Assembly (NCBI RefSeq): GCF_000025185.1
Contig: NC_013720.1
Coordinates: 1,550,001-1,614,000 of the forward strand
Direction: 5' to 3'
DNA from: Pirellula staleyi DSM 6068
GTDB lineage: Bacteria; Planctomycetota; Planctomycetia; Pirellulales; Pirellulaceae
Length of the DNA stretch: 64,000 bases
Below the pieces are notes generated by a model, which saw only the letters and a list, made by a program, of their open reading frames with translations, was not told the origin of the DNA and ran no database searches. Shown one piece after another: positions 63,605 through 64,000 of this stretch (its first letter is position 1; each line of letters starts with the position of its first letter). The position numbers and the translations under genes were made by a program.

Positions 63605-63690
63605 CACCCCCGCTATGACCACTACCATCGGTAAAAATGGTGTGGCCTCGGTGAAAACTAGCTGCCTCCCGAACACCAGGACTTTGCACC

Positions 63691-64000
63691 ATGCCCATTC
63701 GGCACCTCCTTCGTCTCCTGAACATGGTTCGTAGCGTTTCAGATTCCAAGCGAAAGGAAGCGATCAAGCGGTTTCGTCGCCTGCGACATGAAGCACTTGA
63801 AGTCCGAGCGGTGATGGATGGCGAACTTGCTGAACTGCTGACAAGCGGCTCTCCGTTCACTGCCCCGCAATCGCAACTTGAATACTCATCGACTCCCCCC
63901 CAAGGCTACATGTCCGAGTCCGACAGTTATGGTGCGGAAGGCGAAGGGAGTGGAGGAGGAAGCGGTTCAGGAGGAAGTAGCTCCTCGGGTGCGGCAATCT
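63691..64000 (+). CDS. hypothetical protein with Gly/Ser-rich region (3' end outside window)
   Basis: 103 codons to the right edge, no stop. The first ~50 residues are basic and helical (VRSVSDSKRKEAIKRFRRLR), then Ser/Pro/Gln-rich, then a run of Gly and Ser (GEGSGGGSGSGGSSSSG). There is no signal peptide or known domain. A clear promoter and an AGGA before the ATG support a real gene. Phage structural or scaffold-like proteins can look like this, but so can many linkers, so no function is proposed. Confidence 0.55.
   Translation, partial: MPIRHLLRLLNMVRSVSDSKRKEAIKRFRRLRHEALEVRAVMDGELAELLTSGSPFTAPQSQLEYSSTPPQGYMSESDSYGAEGEGSGGGSGSGGSSSSGAAI

Noticed and set aside
1-64000. tRNA, rRNA, tmRNA or CRISPR arrays
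   Set aside because: I looked in the intergenic stretches for cloverleaf arms, CCA ends and regularly spaced repeats and saw none; a tRNAscan or CRISPR search would settle it.

Overview
The window looks like chromosomal DNA of a planctomycete, most likely of the Pirellulaceae. This rests on gene content read by eye: a DUF1559 prepilin-type protein, a paired DUF1549/DUF1553 cytochrome-like protein and DUF1501 protein, a secreted formylglycine sulfatase, many Tat or lipoprotein signals, a Gfo/Idh/MocA oxidoreductase, and a class Ic ribonucleotide reductase of the kind also known in Chlamydia, another PVC-group member. The genus Pirellula would fit, but this was not checked against any database. 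I saw no rRNA, tRNA or CRISPR array.

1-15.6 kb, mostly minus strand: a P2-type cation ATPase cut by the window edge, a TFIIB-type zinc-ribbon protein, a permease/lipoprotein pair, a three-domain cNMP-binding/glutaredoxin-like/thioredoxin-reductase-like flavoprotein, then a compact run of five genes. That run holds a DHDPS-family deaminase, 4-hydroxyproline 2-epimerase, a D-amino-acid dehydrogenase, an AmpG-like MFS carrier and an aminopeptidase P. Together they read as a route for hydroxyproline and proline-rich peptides. Two paralogous metallophosphoesterases and a divergent PAS-AraC regulator follow.

15.6-28 kb: a redox and stress stretch. It holds a Met-rich lipoprotein, a periplasmic thioredoxin, an anti-sigma-like zinc protein facing an ECF sigma gene, MsrP, and an MsrQ fused to its own FAD/NAD(P) and 2Fe-2S modules. 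A MarR gene next shares a palindrome-rich intergenic region with a PQQ-propeller membrane protein, followed by a DUF1559 protein and secreted lipoproteins or Cys-rich proteins.

28.4-40 kb: a complete RND efflux set (adaptor, pump, outer-membrane factor), then nrdA-nrdB. The beta subunit has Phe at the radical Tyr site, and nrdA is preceded by a cobalamin riboswitch.

40-52 kb: S1/P1 nuclease, PL10-like pectate lyase, a DUF3472-like protein, a BlaI/BlaR1-type pair whose sensor carries a duplicated novel domain, the DUF1549/1553-DUF1501 pair, and a Gfo/Idh/MocA oxidoreductase.

52.2-64 kb: accessory DNA. A visibly more AT-rich three-gene operon (small KOW/RHH-like protein, three-Cys-motif Gp37/Gp68-family protein, and its TcmP partner) has a probably leaderless promoter and sits between two copies of a ~150-bp inverted-repeat element. 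Next comes a sulfatase gene split by an 857-bp IS5-like element; removing the element and one CTAG copy restores the full signal-peptide-bearing gene. A tyrosine-integrase remnant is cut by a second, inverted IS copy. The window ends in a surface-glycan cluster (GT-A-like, pyruvyltransferase-like, Stealth-like) and a partial Gly/Ser-rich gene.

All family calls come from motif recognition in the translated sequence; no searches were run.
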